The position numbers and the translations under genes were made by a program. Source: Magnolia sinica (taxonomy: Eukaryota > Streptophyta > Magnoliopsida > Magnoliales > Magnoliaceae). From it: a stretch of 64,000 nucleotides of DNA. The stretch is taken from NCBI RefSeq assembly GCF_029962835.1, contig NC_080582.1, positions 74,954,177 to 75,018,176 of the forward strand, read 5' to 3'. Of the stretch, positions 25,440 through 36,832 are shown one piece after another. Positions within the stretch are counted from its first letter, which is position 1; every line of letters starts with the position of its first letter. The notes under the pieces are model-generated. The model searched no databases, was not told the DNA's origin, and saw only the letters and a program-made list of their open reading frames with translations.

Positions 25440-26100
25440 TATGCTAAATGTGAAATATTACATATTTACCGTCAATTATGCATTGATTTTATGCACATAG
25501 ATATGCAAGTTGATCTAATTATGTGTGTTTTGCAATGCGAGTTGATTTAGAGAACCAAGATGAAAAAAGTGATTAAAGTAATGATTTAAAGATCAAAGAA
25601 TAATCAAGCGGATTATTAGATGCTTGGAAGATAATATTGAATAATTTAAGTGCCAAAGATTCTAGTAGACAAGTGCTAAAGATGAAGAAAATTTTAGAAA
25701 ATCACACAGTAGAATAACAAAAATAACAAACTATTTGGTCTCACCTGAGATATGTTTAGTCTAACCTAAAGTGTCAAGAATAGTTCAACAATAAATGATG
25801 ATTTTCACAGTAAATTCAGCTTGACCATTTAGTGTGACCAAAGTGATATTCGGTTCCACCGAAGGTAGGTTCGGTCCGATCAAAAGGAGATAGAGAGTTC
25901 AATGCACGTTTTGAATAAATTTGATTGCAGCCAAAGGAACCTTCGGCTCAATTCGGTGCGACTTCGATATGATCGAAGGTGATCGTTGGTGTGACCGAAA
26001 CATAACAAAAGTGCATAAATTTGAATTTGGTGAAAAATTAGTATGAGATTCTTTTATTTAAAATGGTGATTTAGACCATTCTAAATATGAATTAGGGTTT

Positions 26101-26147
<47 letters not shown>

Positions 26148-26900
26148 TAAAGTCGTTCTTCTTATATCTTTCGGTTCTAGTTTATTTTTCATATTTTTGT
26201 TCGAGTTTAGTTCAACTATGACAATGGTTGGCTAAATATCTTAGCTTGGGCTAAGAGGTGAAGCTTGTAGTTATTTTTAATGTTTTAGTTTACTTTGATT
26301 CAAGTTTTATGGTTTGAATGTTAAACAATTCATTAATTTTTAGTTTAAATAAAGATTTGGTTCTAATTTACTTTGATCCATTGTTGACTCCAGATACTTT
26401 GGATGCTTAAGAAGGCTAAGATTGTTTGTTTATTTAGTTTGCAAGAGATTGGTCTATAGAATTCATAGATTTATCATAAACTATAGACACGATAAATATT
26501 TTGAATTCCCTATGATCAATAACTTGGTGCTTCATATGATAACTGAATCAATTGAAGTTCATATTTGTTTTGGTTTGTGAATTTTGAATTAACCGCTCTA
26601 TTATCCGGCTAAATGGGATAAGATTTCAATTTCAGTTGTGTTATCTAATTGAATCAGGTGAATTAGGTATTAAGAATGGCTAGAAAGAGATCATTGGCAC
26701 TCTAGTGTTTCATCTTGTTAATTTTCTACAGTATCGAGATTTCCATCATTGCTTTACTTTAATTCAAAGTTTCATAGTTAGTTCTAGTTCTAGAGTGTTT
26801 TGAGAATATACTAATTAAGTTCCTGAGGATTTGATCTCGGTCTCACCAAGTTAAAACTACATTGTAGCCCTGCACTTAAGGTTGTCAACCCTTGGGTTTG
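25440..26900 (+). mobile_element. Probable LTR of the Athila/Tat-like element
   Basis: Begins after the polypurine-like tract (TATGCTAAATGTG) and ends near CTCGGTCTCACCAAG and ACTACATTGTAGCCCTGC, phrases typical of Athila-type LTR ends. It contains a (GA)n run and no coding region. The partner LTR is not in the window and the exact ends are uncertain. Confidence 0.5.
26105..26141. repeat. (GA)n microsatellite
   Basis: An uninterrupted GA run inside the probable LTR. Confidence 0.95.
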
Positions 26901-27017
26901 ATCAATATCCACATGACTATCCATCATTTTTTTTCAAATCATTTTAGGATGTGGATAAAAAATGAAGTAGATTTGGCAACACTATTAGAAGAAGGGGTGA
27001 TTGGATGCCCAGCATTA

Positions 27018-27040
27018 AAAAAAAAAAAAAAAAAAAAAAA
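27018..27040. repeat. Poly(A) run abutting a MITE fragment
   Basis: About 22 consecutive A residues directly before the next foldback MITE fragment. Confidence 0.9.
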
Positions 27041-27322
27041 CTAAAACTCATAGGGTCCATTGTAATGTTTATTTACCATCCAACCTATCCAACCTGTTGA
27101 TAAGGTTACACAAGATGAAAGGAAAACAAAAATATGCTTGATTTAAAGCTTTTATGGATCCAAAACTTTTGTGGCTCATAAAAGTATTTAACAATCAATC
27201 ACCATTGTTTTGTCTACATGATATTTGGATATTCTTTAGTTTTGGGCTCATGCCCTAAAATAAGCTAGTAAAATGAATAAATAGCATATGGATACAACAC
27301 AAACATCGAGAAGGGCCCACGG
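27041..27322. mobile_element. Foldback MITE copy lacking the left arm
   Basis: Starts in the middle block (GGGTCCATTGTAATGTTTAT, CCAACCTGTTGATAAGG) and runs through CAAAACTTTTGTGGC and GGGCTCATGCCCTAAAAT to a diverged right arm and GAAGGGCCCAC. Confidence 0.6.
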
Positions 27323-27602
27323 TCAGGGGCTCACCCACTAAGTTGTTACTTCAGACTCACCTGATTGGCGCCCCCAGGCTCCAACAATCTCCATCGAGAT
27401 GTTTGGTGAAATATATCCCGACGTATATCATACATATGGAGTTTTGGCCTATATAAATCTGATGTCATATTTAAAATATTAAAACCGTTTATATGATGAG
27501 ATTTACTTTCATGGGGATATGTGTAAATTAAAAGCCCTTATACTGGAATATTATAATCCTTTGGTCATTACACTATTTTTTTTTAAAAATATGAATAGTC
27601 TC
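27323..27602. other. Intergenic DNA, nothing recognised
   Basis: AT-rich sequence with no recognisable gene or repeat boundary, ending at the start of the LTR element. Confidence 0.4.
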
Positions 27603-28579
27603 TATTGTACCCTATTTTTTACCGTTCATATAATAGTTAGTTAAAAACAGACACATGTCATTGCATAGGAAAGAAATAACATGTAAAAGATCTTCAAAGA
27701 TATTTAGAGTGCTTTTCATGGAAGTATAACTAGTGCCGAATTGGATGGTACACGTCATCTAATGACGGGGCACGACCGAGAAGTCCAAGAGGCAAAAAGC
27801 AGTTGAGCGGAAAAAAACGATTAGAGGAACACGAAGAGACAAAATGATCTAGAAGACCGATGTGGCAATAATCAGCTATCCTAACTATTGAAATAAAGAA
27901 GAGAAATACCTGAAGAAAAGCTATAATAGAGATTTATAAATAGTAATAAATTCAACAAAGAAAATCGTCTCATACCAACCAAATAAACCAATTACTTTAT
28001 CTTTCCTTATTATAGCTTTAACTCTATCTTAAAAGTAGCAATAATCTTTAGCGGTAATCTTTAGCTATAATCCAAGTCTACACTCTTATGCTTGACTATT
28101 TCCGTCTCAATACAAGCAATTTTTCATTCAAAAAGGCTCCTTAAAATCTTACCCTATGATCGATTAAAAACATCCCTTTTCTGTATGATTATTTCTAATT
28201 GCATTGATTACCAAAAGTTCTTTCGTACGGAAGACGAAGTGCGACCCATCTTCGAAGGAAGAACCCCACTATATGATAGTCACTTGATCGTCTTGTAATA
28301 ATCTTATGCGCATGGCTGAATAGGCAATCGATCTTCTCAGGTCTCAGTCACATACAATCGTATTCGATGTATTTTCTTATCTTAGAGCTTGGGTTTAAAG
28401 TTGTTCGGTTTGAATGGAGCTGCGCAATCGGTTCTAGCATGCGCAATTAAACTTGATTAATCATAAAACTATAAAATTGATGATAAGTGAAACTTGGGAA
28501 CTCGGGAGTCGAGTGTATGCACGACCCCCGATTTCCAGGGTGTTACGCGGTGGTACTCGAGAGTTTGAGTATACATACC

Positions 28580-29160
28580 AGTGCAATAATATTGTGAAAG
28601 CATGAGCTGAAGATGTATCTGCCTATCTTGTAACAAAGGAGGAAATGCAAGTGCAATCAACACCTAAGTTGTTAAATCCACAACCAAGCCCACGGCCTAA
28701 TCCACCAAACCCGAATAAGGAATCTTCATATCGGACAGATCCTCTTGAGATAATGGTGGATGGGTTACACGATATGCAAATGGAGATTTAGCATATTCCA
28801 GAACAGTTACGAGTTTAGGTTGGGCAATTATGAATCCAGTCCGAAACCTTCAACGAATGGATGGACAATCAGGATGAGAGTTTAAATCGGACAATGACTA
28901 CTTTCACAGAAAGAGCACCTGTCATGCCTCAACAAATTGTTGAAACTAGTTATGTTGGGAACCTGGCGCCTATATAGCGAGCACCACAAGTACTTCTTTT
29001 ACAACGAAACACGTACCTTGCTCCAATACAGGAGGCACAAAAATGATGCCAAAAATCAAGAAATACCTTATGTGGTCGGATCGTGCCATTTGGACTATGA
29101 CCAAGTTTTACAACTAGTGCAAAAGGTGGCAGGCTAAGCTCTTGGTCAAAATACCACTCC
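28580..29160 (+). pseudogene. Gag-like remnant inside the small LTR element
   Basis: The plus strand reads AYLVTKEEMQVQSTPK, NPQPSPRPNPPNPNK, and QDESLNRTMTTFTERAPV, followed by NTYLAPIQEAQ in broken frames. The proline-rich spacer and position after the 5' LTR suggest the N-terminal part of a gag protein. Stops interrupt it and no zinc knuckle is visible. The family assignment is an inference from position. Confidence 0.4.
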
Positions 29161-29216
29161 CCTCTACCATAAGCCTTATGCGGAATAGATTAACCAGCAA
29201 TCTCCATTGTTGTGGT

Positions 29217-29496
29217 CGACTTCGACTAAGATGGCTAAATTTGATGTTTTTTTACCAAGGTATTTGACTTCAACTAAAACGGTTGAATTTGATGTTCATT
29301 AAATAGTCAAGTTTGACCTAGACGGGCCACTTTGATGTTTTTCGATCAAGATGGTCGAGTTCGACTAAGATGGTCAAATTTGATGTTTTTCAACCAAGAT
29401 AGCCAACTTTGATATTTTTCGACCAAGACGAGTTCGACCAATATGTCCGAATTTGATGTTTTTCGACCAAGATGGTCAAATTTGATGTTTTTGCCT
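29217..29496. repeat. Degenerate tandem array in the small LTR element
   Basis: Diverged copies of TTTGATGTTTTTCGACCAAG, alternating with GATGGTCRAATTTGATG or GATGGTCGAGTTCGAC, fill about 280 bp just before the polypurine tract. Confidence 0.8.
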
Positions 29497-30342
29497 AGTC
29501 GAGAGGTCGCATTTATTACGTCAAACAATGAGCCAAACGTCACTCTCACATTTTCAATAGGGGGAAATGTTGTACCCTATTTCTGACCGTTCCTAAAATA
29601 GTTAATTAGAAACGGACACATGTCATTGCACGAGAAATAAATAGCATGCGAAAGATCTTCAAATATATTTGGAATACTTTTCACGAAAGTATAGTTACTG
29701 CCAAATTGGAAAGTACATGTCATCTAATGACGAGGCACGACCGAGAAGTCCAAGAGGCGAAAATCAGTTGAACGGAAAAGAATGATTAAAGGAACCCAAA
29801 GAGACAGAAGCATATGGAAGACTGATGTAGCAACAATTCAGTTGTCATAACCTTTGAAATGAAGAAGAGAAATTACTTAAGAGAAGTTACCACAGAGATC
29901 AACAAAGCAAATGTTTCATACCAACCAAATAAACCAATCACTTTATCTTCTTTTTTTTAAAATCATAAGTTTAGCTCTATCTCAAGAATAACGATAATCT
30001 TTAGATATAATCCAAGTTTACACTTTACATTGGACTATTTTTGTCTCAATACAAACCGTTCTTCGTTCAGAAAAGTTCATTCTAGTCTAGCCTTATGGTT
30101 GATTGTAAGTATCCCTTTATATATCCAATTATTTCTAATTTTTCAGTATAATCTTTTCATATAGAAGTCAAAGTGCACCCTATTTTCAGAGGAAGAACAC
30201 TACCCTCCCATAGTCACCATCTTGTAATATGCTATAGATCATTTCAGGTCTCGATCACATACTATTACATTCAATGTATCTGCCTATCTCAGCGCATGAG
30301 ATCAATGTAGCTGCACAATTGGCATGCTCGCGCACACTGCAC

Positions 30343-32397
30343 ATGACTAAAAATAAACCGAGAGGCAAATCTCAGTAAATTTTAAATAATCGAAAGATTG
30401 AAACATTTTAAATTATATTTCTTTTGGTTACCTTCCATCCACTGCCAGTCCCATCTTATGAACGGTTTAGATCAGTGGAAAAGATCCCAACCCAATTGCT
30501 AAAGTCCCGACGTATCCTCTGCGGTGAGTCCGGATGTATTGTAGCCAACCTTGGGTCCTGCTCATTAGTAAACACGTAACTTGTATATCTGAGGCCCACC
30601 TTTTGGTGATCCAAACCGTTGATCTGAACTTTCCATTGTTGATTAAGAAACTATACAAATTTAACACCTTGAAAGATCTCAACCCTTCAACATCTGGCCT
30701 TTCGGTTAAAAACAGACCATTGCTGTACATTTTCTCTTAACTTCGTTGACCACCATATCAATGGATTGGATCATCCAATCTAGAGAATTTCCCCAGCCAT
30801 GATGAGGACCATAACATCAACGGTTTGGATCACCGAACATATACGGAATCCTGCGTGTCACCGAACTATATATTTGCTAATGACGATAGAAAACGATGTA
30901 TCTCCTCTTCCTTTGCTCCATCAGCCCATGTCCCATCTCCCATTTTCTTCAAAACCTTCAGTTTTTAATTAAGACGATTCCAGCCATCAGGAGCACATGT
31001 TCCAACATGTCGCGCGTGTGGGATCTGGGCCACTCATCAAGTGGGGCCCGGTGTGAGCATGTCCTTGATAAAAATCTAGCTCCACTCATCAGGTGGACTA
31101 CGTGCGTATGCTAAATATACACCGTCCATCATCTTTTTCCCCAATTGTCCGTCTTTCTTGTACACATATGATCCACCCGTTGAATGGACCGGCCTGATTT
31201 TTGGGCCAGTGGATGCTCATGATGGCCCCCACCTTATAGACGTACTCGATCCTTCACATGTATGGTACATTAGCACGTGTGCTGCGCATCCCAATCGCAC
31301 TTGTCTTTTGATGCATCCGAGAATGCCTAAGCTCGTTTTGCTTCAAAGATTAGCAAGCGACCACCCCACACCAAGGATGGATGGATGGATGGATATCGAT
31401 CTTGCATCCAATTGGAAATGTGTGGCCCACCTGATGAGTACACTGGCCCTGATTTTTATGCCAGGTCACACTAATTGTGGGGCCCACCTGATGAACAAAC
31501 CAGAAAATGGCTGCCCGTGCCACATTGGTAGAGTGTCTATGTGGTCATGTGCACAAGCAAAGCGGCAGTGGGCCAGGCTGCGGCCACACGTGGGAACTTG
31601 GCCCTAATAAGGTGGAAAAAGGCCTTCGTCCTAACCTTGTAAGGAAAAAGCTAAAATGACCCAACTATAGAAATTGGATGGTTAGGAAACTTTTTTATTA
31701 TTATTTTTCTCTTGGTATTTTTCTATTTTGACCGAGTCCCATCACGGATAGAGTGTAAATGCCCACCTCCTAGCCGTACAAGAAAAATGATCAAAGGCTT
31801 TTGAGAGAGTAATTATCAAAATGTCGTGATTTATTTATTTATTTATTATTTGTTTAAAAGTAGCCAGAGTCTGAAATTCTGGAACCCACCTGGCATATGT
31901 ATAAGATCTAACCCATCCGACTTATGCAACCCAATATGGTGATCAGGTCAAATGAATCATTAGGTGGGCCACACTTAAATTTAGATGTTTTTGTGTGATG
32001 TACTTTATTTTTTAGGGTTTGGCTTACTTTATGGTTGAACCTGTTTTATTTTGGGTAATTTTTTATTATAGATAGGATTTTTTATTCACTTTTTTTCTTT
32101 TAATTTTAACAAAACTTACTTATCAATTTAGACATCTATTTGTACGATCAACCTAATAAAGACAAAAAACTCTTAATTTTTAAATTGCTTTTACTTAAAA
32201 ATTAGGAGTACTTTTGTCCAAAAGTTTCTTTCCGTACTTGAAAAATTCACTTTCGTAACATAAATTTTCGGCCGTACAGAAAGAAAGAAAGACAAAAAAA
32301 AAAGAGCATAAAAAACAAGCGTCTACACTACTAACTTTTTCCTATATTTTTTGGTAGGCAGTTGGGCTAGCGACCCATACTGGCCAGATAGGGGGTC
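30343..32397. other. Intergenic DNA, no gene recognised
   Basis: No gene is recognised. The open frame at 31158-31607 (149 codons) lies in dispersed-repeat sequence (GTGGCCCACCTGATGAG phrases) and shows no protein family. A short (ATGG)n run lies at about 31376-31394. The last 600 bp are AT-rich. Confidence 0.45.
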
Positions 32398-32812
32398 AAA
32401 GCTACATGGGACCCACCATGACGTATTTGTTTTATTCATACCTTCCATCAATTTTCTCGGCTCATTTTAGGGTATGGGCCCAAAAACGAGGTGAATCCAA
32501 ATCATAAGTGGCCCACACCACGAGAAAATAGTGTTGATTGAACGTCCACCATTAAAAACTTCTGAAGGTCCACTGCAATGTTTATTTGTCATCCAACCTG
32601 TTGGTAAGGTCACACAGACCTAGAAGAATAGAAAATAAAAATATCAATCCAAAACTTCCAGCACTAAAAGAATTTCAACTATAAGCTTTCAATCCTCTAT
32701 TGTTTTTTGTGGTGTGGTCTACTTGGGATTTGGATCTACCTCATTTTAGGGCATTGAAAAAAATGGATGGCCGGCATGGATAAAACAAAGACATCAAGGT
32801 GGGTCCCATAAA
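32398..32812. mobile_element. Foldback MITE copy, full length
   Basis: Left terminus TGGGACCCACCATGACG and right terminus ATCAAGGTGGGTCCCA are inverted repeats, with CTTCCATCAATTTT and AAAATGGATGGCC arms inside. The central blocks appear in the common order: GGCCCACACCACGAG, CACTGCAATGTTTATTTG, CCAACCTGTTGGTAAGG, GTGTGGTCTACTTGG. Confidence 0.75.
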
Positions 32813-33641
32813 GCTTTGGCATCAAATATCTTGCTCGTGTTGGGGTCGCTAGTCAAATTGCTTCCTATTTTTCGCTTATGTGGTAATCTTGGTGGGGTTA
32901 CATCAGTTGGACAGTTTGGATGTCAGACACATGCCACACAAAGCTAACAAAATCTCAGTTCTCCACATTTTAAATAAAATTTAAATAAGGGCATTTATAC
33001 AATTTGCCCCCTTAAAAAGCACCATGGGCCGATTTTGATTCCTTAAGGCACTATTTAGTAAAAATCTAAACTGTTTTTGCAGTAAAAATCGCCCCTTTTT
33101 TATTTCTTTTCGTAGACAACAGGTCCCATTATATAAACCATTTATATCATTGAGCCATGACTCCAAATCCAAGTATCCAACCGCTATCTCTAAACTAAAT
33201 ATATATATTGAATGGGAGCCACTACCAACTGTCTTTTGATATTTCTGCACGATGGTGGCCCACTTGATTATTGAAGCGGCTCATTAATATTGGCTTGGGC
33301 TCTACTAGGCCTGGATATGGGCCTAAATTTCAAGCTAAGATCAGCCCTAGGGCTAGGTTCAGGGGTGAAACCCTGACCCAGCTTGGTCAACCTCAATCTC
33401 TGGCCAGGCCTTGGTAAGTAGCGTTGCTAAACCAGGGGAAGGCGTGGTCTATGGTTGAAAGAGAACTGACCACCTACAGCCTAGGGAGCATTCCTGTAGT
33501 ATATTACCATCTTTCTCCACCAACATGCTACTTGTGTAGGACATCAGTACGGTTAAAGCTGTAGGCCCTACCGTGAAGATAACCTGACACAAAATCCAGA
33601 CCAATCTGTCAATCCGCTGGGCCACACTTGAAATCGGAATG
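32813..33641. other. Intergenic DNA, no gene recognised
   Basis: No gene or complete element is recognised. Confidence 0.4.
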
Positions 33642-34612
33642 TACTGAGTAAATTCAGTACGGCCCACTGTGAATGTATTTGGTTTATCCACACCATCCAT
33701 CCATTTTTCCAGATCATTTTATACGTTAGGCCAAAAAATGAAGCATGTCTAAATCTCAAGTGGACCATACCACAGGAAACGGTGGGAATAATGATTTTGA
33801 CTATTCAAACCTTTTTAGGGCCCACAGTGATCTTTATTTGTCATCCAACCTCTTCATAAGATCACAAAGATATGGATGAATGGAATACAAAAATATCAGC
33901 TTAATTCAAAACTTCTATGGCCCCCAAGAATTTTTTATCGACAGAAGTTCAGTTCACACTATTTCCTATGGTGTGGTCTAATTGAACTTTGGATATGCTT
34001 CAGTAGAGCTGGGCATCGAGTGGAGTATGACTGAGTTAAGGCTAACCCAACTCGATCCAATTTTGAAATAGGCTTAACCTGAACTCGACCTGACTCAATA
34101 CTAAGTCCAGCATGCTTGACCTAATCCGAGCTCACGTCTAACTTGGACTAATCTAGATTGAGTCCCACCCAGTCATAAGTACCAAGTCAGGTCGAGTCGA
34201 CATTGAGTCGGGTCGAATGCAGCCAGTATTCACATTATTCACATGCTAAAATCACAACTCAAAACCTAGCTCTTCATTAGGCGTCTCACATATGAAACAT
34301 CATATCTAGCTTTTTCTAATTAAGTCGAGTTAGAACCAAGTTGCATTTAGAGTTGAGTCGAGTCACTGGGTGACTCGAACTCAACTCGGTTTGAGTTTGG
34401 GTTAAACAAAGATAATTTGATTTAGATCAACTTACCCACTTGTTCGGATCGAGTGGAATATAAACAAGTCGGGCAAGCTGGTTTCAAGTCATCCTGTGCC
34501 TAGCTCTACGCTTTAGTTCTGAGCTTAAGATCTAAAATTATCTGTTAAAATGGATGGACGGAGTGGATAGAATGCATAAATCACAGCTGACCCATAGAGT
34601 CTACTCAGCACG
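33642..34612. mobile_element. Foldback MITE copy interrupted by a nested MITE
   Basis: The left part (33642-34003) starts TACTGAGTAAATTCAGTACG, and the right part (34509-about 34612) carries AAAATGGATGGACGGAGTGG and ends near GAGTCTACTCAGCACGC. The two are split by a 505-bp hAT-like element. It belongs to the same extended-end subfamily as the copy at 13525. Confidence 0.78.
33996..34516. mobile_element. hAT-like MITE (TAGAG family) nested in the foldback MITE
   Basis: A 505-bp element (34004-34508) starts TAGAGCTGGGCATCGAG and ends CTGTGCCTAGCTCTA, so its ends are near-perfect inverted repeats. The flanking 8-mers TGCTTCAG and CGCTTTAG differ by two transitions. The interior is full of GAGTCGAG and CTCGAC phrases and has no coding region. 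Confidence 0.85.
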
Positions 34613-34883
34613 CTTAGCTACTGAGTTACTCGGTAGGCAATCTGCTTCCGTCACACTGGAGGAATCATCGGTACACGCTGGCCCACTTAGAGCACGGATC
34701 AACCTGATTTTTTTTAAAAGCAGATATTTATGGATCGGGTCCATCGTTTTCATGTTACTGATTCCCTCAAAAGGTGGCATGTTTGTCCGAAAAATGCACT
34801 TTACAGCAAGTTGTGGTACAGTTGCGTGGGACGCAGCGTCCCACCCCCGCCAGCCTCCAGCTGGGAACGGGGAGGAGCTTTTA
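34613..34883. other. Spacer between two foldback MITEs
   Basis: No gene is recognised. The open frames here on both strands (34554-34955 plus, 34601-34891 minus) overlap MITE arms and show no family resemblance. Confidence 0.4.
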
Positions 34884-35295
34884 GTGGCCACCGTGATGTC
34901 TGGGTTTTATCCACACCGTTCATCTATTTTTTTTTTTCGGCATTTTATGGGATAGGATCAAAATTTAGTCAGATCCACGTCCTAAGTAGACCAAACCACA
35001 AGAAAAAACAGTGATAATAATTCTCACCGTTGAAACTTTCCTACGGCCCACCGTGATGTTTATTTGCCATCCAACTTATTTATAAAGTTAAATGGACATG
35101 TATGAAGAGAAAACACAAATATTAGCTCGATCCAAAACTTCTGTGGGCCCTATAAGTTTTCAATGGTATGAGTTTAATCCCCATTGTGTGGTCCACCTCT
35201 GCCTTGTATCTGCCTCAGTCTTGTATTTATAATCTGAAATGACACGAAAAAATAGATGGACGGTGTGGATAAAACCCATGCATCACGGTGGCCAC
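34884..35295. mobile_element. Foldback MITE, best-preserved copy
   Basis: A 412-bp element whose outer 48 bp on each side are inverted repeats with only three mismatches. The left arm opens GTGGCCACCGTGATG and the right arm closes CATCACGGTGGCCAC. Both arms carry GGGTTTTATCCACACCG and end in ATCTATTTTT. The interior has GGCCCACCGTGATGTTTATT, CCATCCAACTTATTTATAAAG and TGTGTGGTCCACC. No coding region. Confidence 0.85.
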
Positions 35296-35785
35296 TCAAA
35301 GGTCCTGCCCGTTCAGTTGCGTAGACGTGATCAGTTCTCTAGAATCGGGCCAACCCTTTAAAACCCGATAAGACTCGACCCGATGTTCCTTTTTTTTTTT
35401 CTTTTTTTTTTTTCTTTGTCCAGTCAATGCTAGACTCCAGCTTTCAAACTTGATTTTCAGTCGCAGGAATATACTGTCAAGGCCCATTGTACGAACGGCC
35501 AGTTTTTCTCGCACGTGCCAGACTGCTGCACGTGCCAGCGAAATGGATTTCAGGCCTCTACCTGCGCGAAGAGCGACAACTCGTCCAACCACTCTTGAGG
35601 GGAATTTTCACTGTATCAGTCTCGTGGAATGACATCAAGCCCGAAATGGCCTATTCATAGTGAGGGATATTTACTTTTAGCTTCCATCCGAGATTTTATT
35701 TTTTTTCTTGATGGAACTACCGTCATGCACCACCGGTTGCATCATTAAGCCTTGCTTGCAAGATATTCAAAAAGTAGATGGTAGG
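35296..35785. other. Intergenic DNA, no gene recognised
   Basis: No gene is recognised. T-rich homopolymer runs occur at about 35390-35415 and 35697-35707. Confidence 0.4.
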
Positions 35786-36085
35786 ACTCATGAAAATACG
35801 CTTAGGCCCATCTCTTGGTCAATTTGATCAGTTCACTTTCATCGTACTATTGTAAACTTATACAAGTGATTTTTCCAATTTCATGTTGAATCACTGAGTG
35901 GCACACAGCTTTATAAATGTTGTGGGTTAATTATCAATTGTTTCTTTCGGTGTGGTCCATCCGTAATGATTTTTGTACTCAAACTTTGGCTGAGACATTA
36001 AATTAAATCTTTTTTGATGTGGACGTGTTGGATTGATCCATGACAATCTAGTGGGCCCTATATATGATCCGATGGATTTAAAAGG
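35786..36085. repeat. Second dispersed repeat family, copy 1
   Basis: Shares ordered blocks with 38752-39056: CTCTTGGTCAATTTGATC, TTCACTTTCATCG, GTGTGGTCCATCCGT, GACATTAAATTAAA and CTAGTGGGCCCTATATA. Ends are not defined well enough to name a class. Confidence 0.6.
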
Positions 36086-36730
36086 TGAGGCCCTGCAAAT
36101 TACGTTTTTTCATGGCAGTTTGTTCTTTTCCTTTTCCTACCTCGGATCTTGAGAAACATCTACTGTGGAGTGTTTTATGCATCCCCGAAGCATTAAATGG
36201 GCCAATCCATCTCATTCGTTTATCGTCCATTTGTTACCATTGTTGGACATTGGAGGGCGTGAATTGTTGCATTTGGTATGGTCCATCCTTGATGTTTTTT
36301 TATTTTCTTGAATCTTGGTGTCATGCCCGCTGCATGGTGGGACCCACAATAATGGTTTGAAAGTGTTATGTAGGCAGGAAGGCTCGTCTAATCCTAGACA
36401 TTTATTGGAGGGCTTTCGCATATTGAACGTTAACACAGGTCCTCCAATCAGTTTGGGGGTGGCTAACAGTGAAGTGTGAACTGACAGTGCTTGTACTAAC
36501 GAGCTAACATTTAAATAAAAAAGAAAAAAGAAAAAAAAAAGTCCTCCTATCAGTACTGGATAACCTAACTGGTTTGATTTTTTTGGTACATATACACAAT
36601 GGAATCCAACTGATGAAAGGCCCAAATCTTGTACTTGTGTAGACATATACGGATATTCAATGCTTGATGGCTAACCTATAAATAATAATAATGATATCCA
36701 TGTACGAAGATGTGAGGGTGGATAGATGTG
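36086..36730. other. Intergenic DNA, no gene recognised
   Basis: No gene is recognised. Open frames on both strands (36085-36360 plus, 36212-36646 minus) have no family resemblance. Confidence 0.4.
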
Positions 36731-36832
36731 GATCACCCCTGGCCAGTTTGGATCTCACCTGGTGGGATGGATCCCCCCAAGAACTGTGGATCCATCCCAC
36801 CGGGTGAGATCCAAAATGCCTAGGGGGATCCA
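36731..36832. repeat. Near-perfect long hairpin
   Basis: A 28-bp arm (36747-36774) and its reverse complement (36788-36815) match at 27 positions; the single difference would be a G-U pair in RNA. The loop is 13 nt. Weaker pairing extends outward through GATCACCCCTGGCCAG and ATGCCTAGGGGGATC, giving about 44 bp per arm. The size and near-perfect pairing resemble a small-RNA precursor or a tiny foldback MITE. No transcription evidence is available. Confidence 0.8.

Larger units (their letters stand above)
27603..30342 (+). mobile_element. Non-autonomous LTR retrotransposon with both LTRs
   Basis: Direct repeats of roughly 0.8 kb sit at 27603-about 28448 and 29568-about 30342. Shared blocks include AGACACATGTCATTGCA-like, GGCACGACCGAGAAGTCC and CATACCAACCAAATAAACCA. 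The 3' copy begins TGTTGTACCC directly after a polypurine tract, AATAGGGGGAAA (29556-29567). The 5' copy begins TATTGTACCC, so its TG has mutated to TA. The internal region is only about 1.1 kb and holds a gag-like remnant but no protease, RT or integrase, so mobilisation would need another element. The two LTRs are clearly diverged, implying an old insertion. Exact 3' ends and target duplication were not resolved. Confidence 0.8.

Noticed and set aside
31158..31607. 149-codon plus-strand open frame
   Set aside because: Composed of dispersed GTGGCCCACCTGATGAG-type repeat sequence with no protein family resemblance or splice context.
34554..34955. 133-codon plus-strand open frame and its antisense 96-codon frame
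   Set aside because: Runs from one MITE arm into the next MITE; no domain or conserved motif.
36212..36646. 144-codon minus-strand open frame
   Set aside because: Includes a low-complexity FFFFFF run from a poly(A/T) tract and intergenic sequence; no family match.
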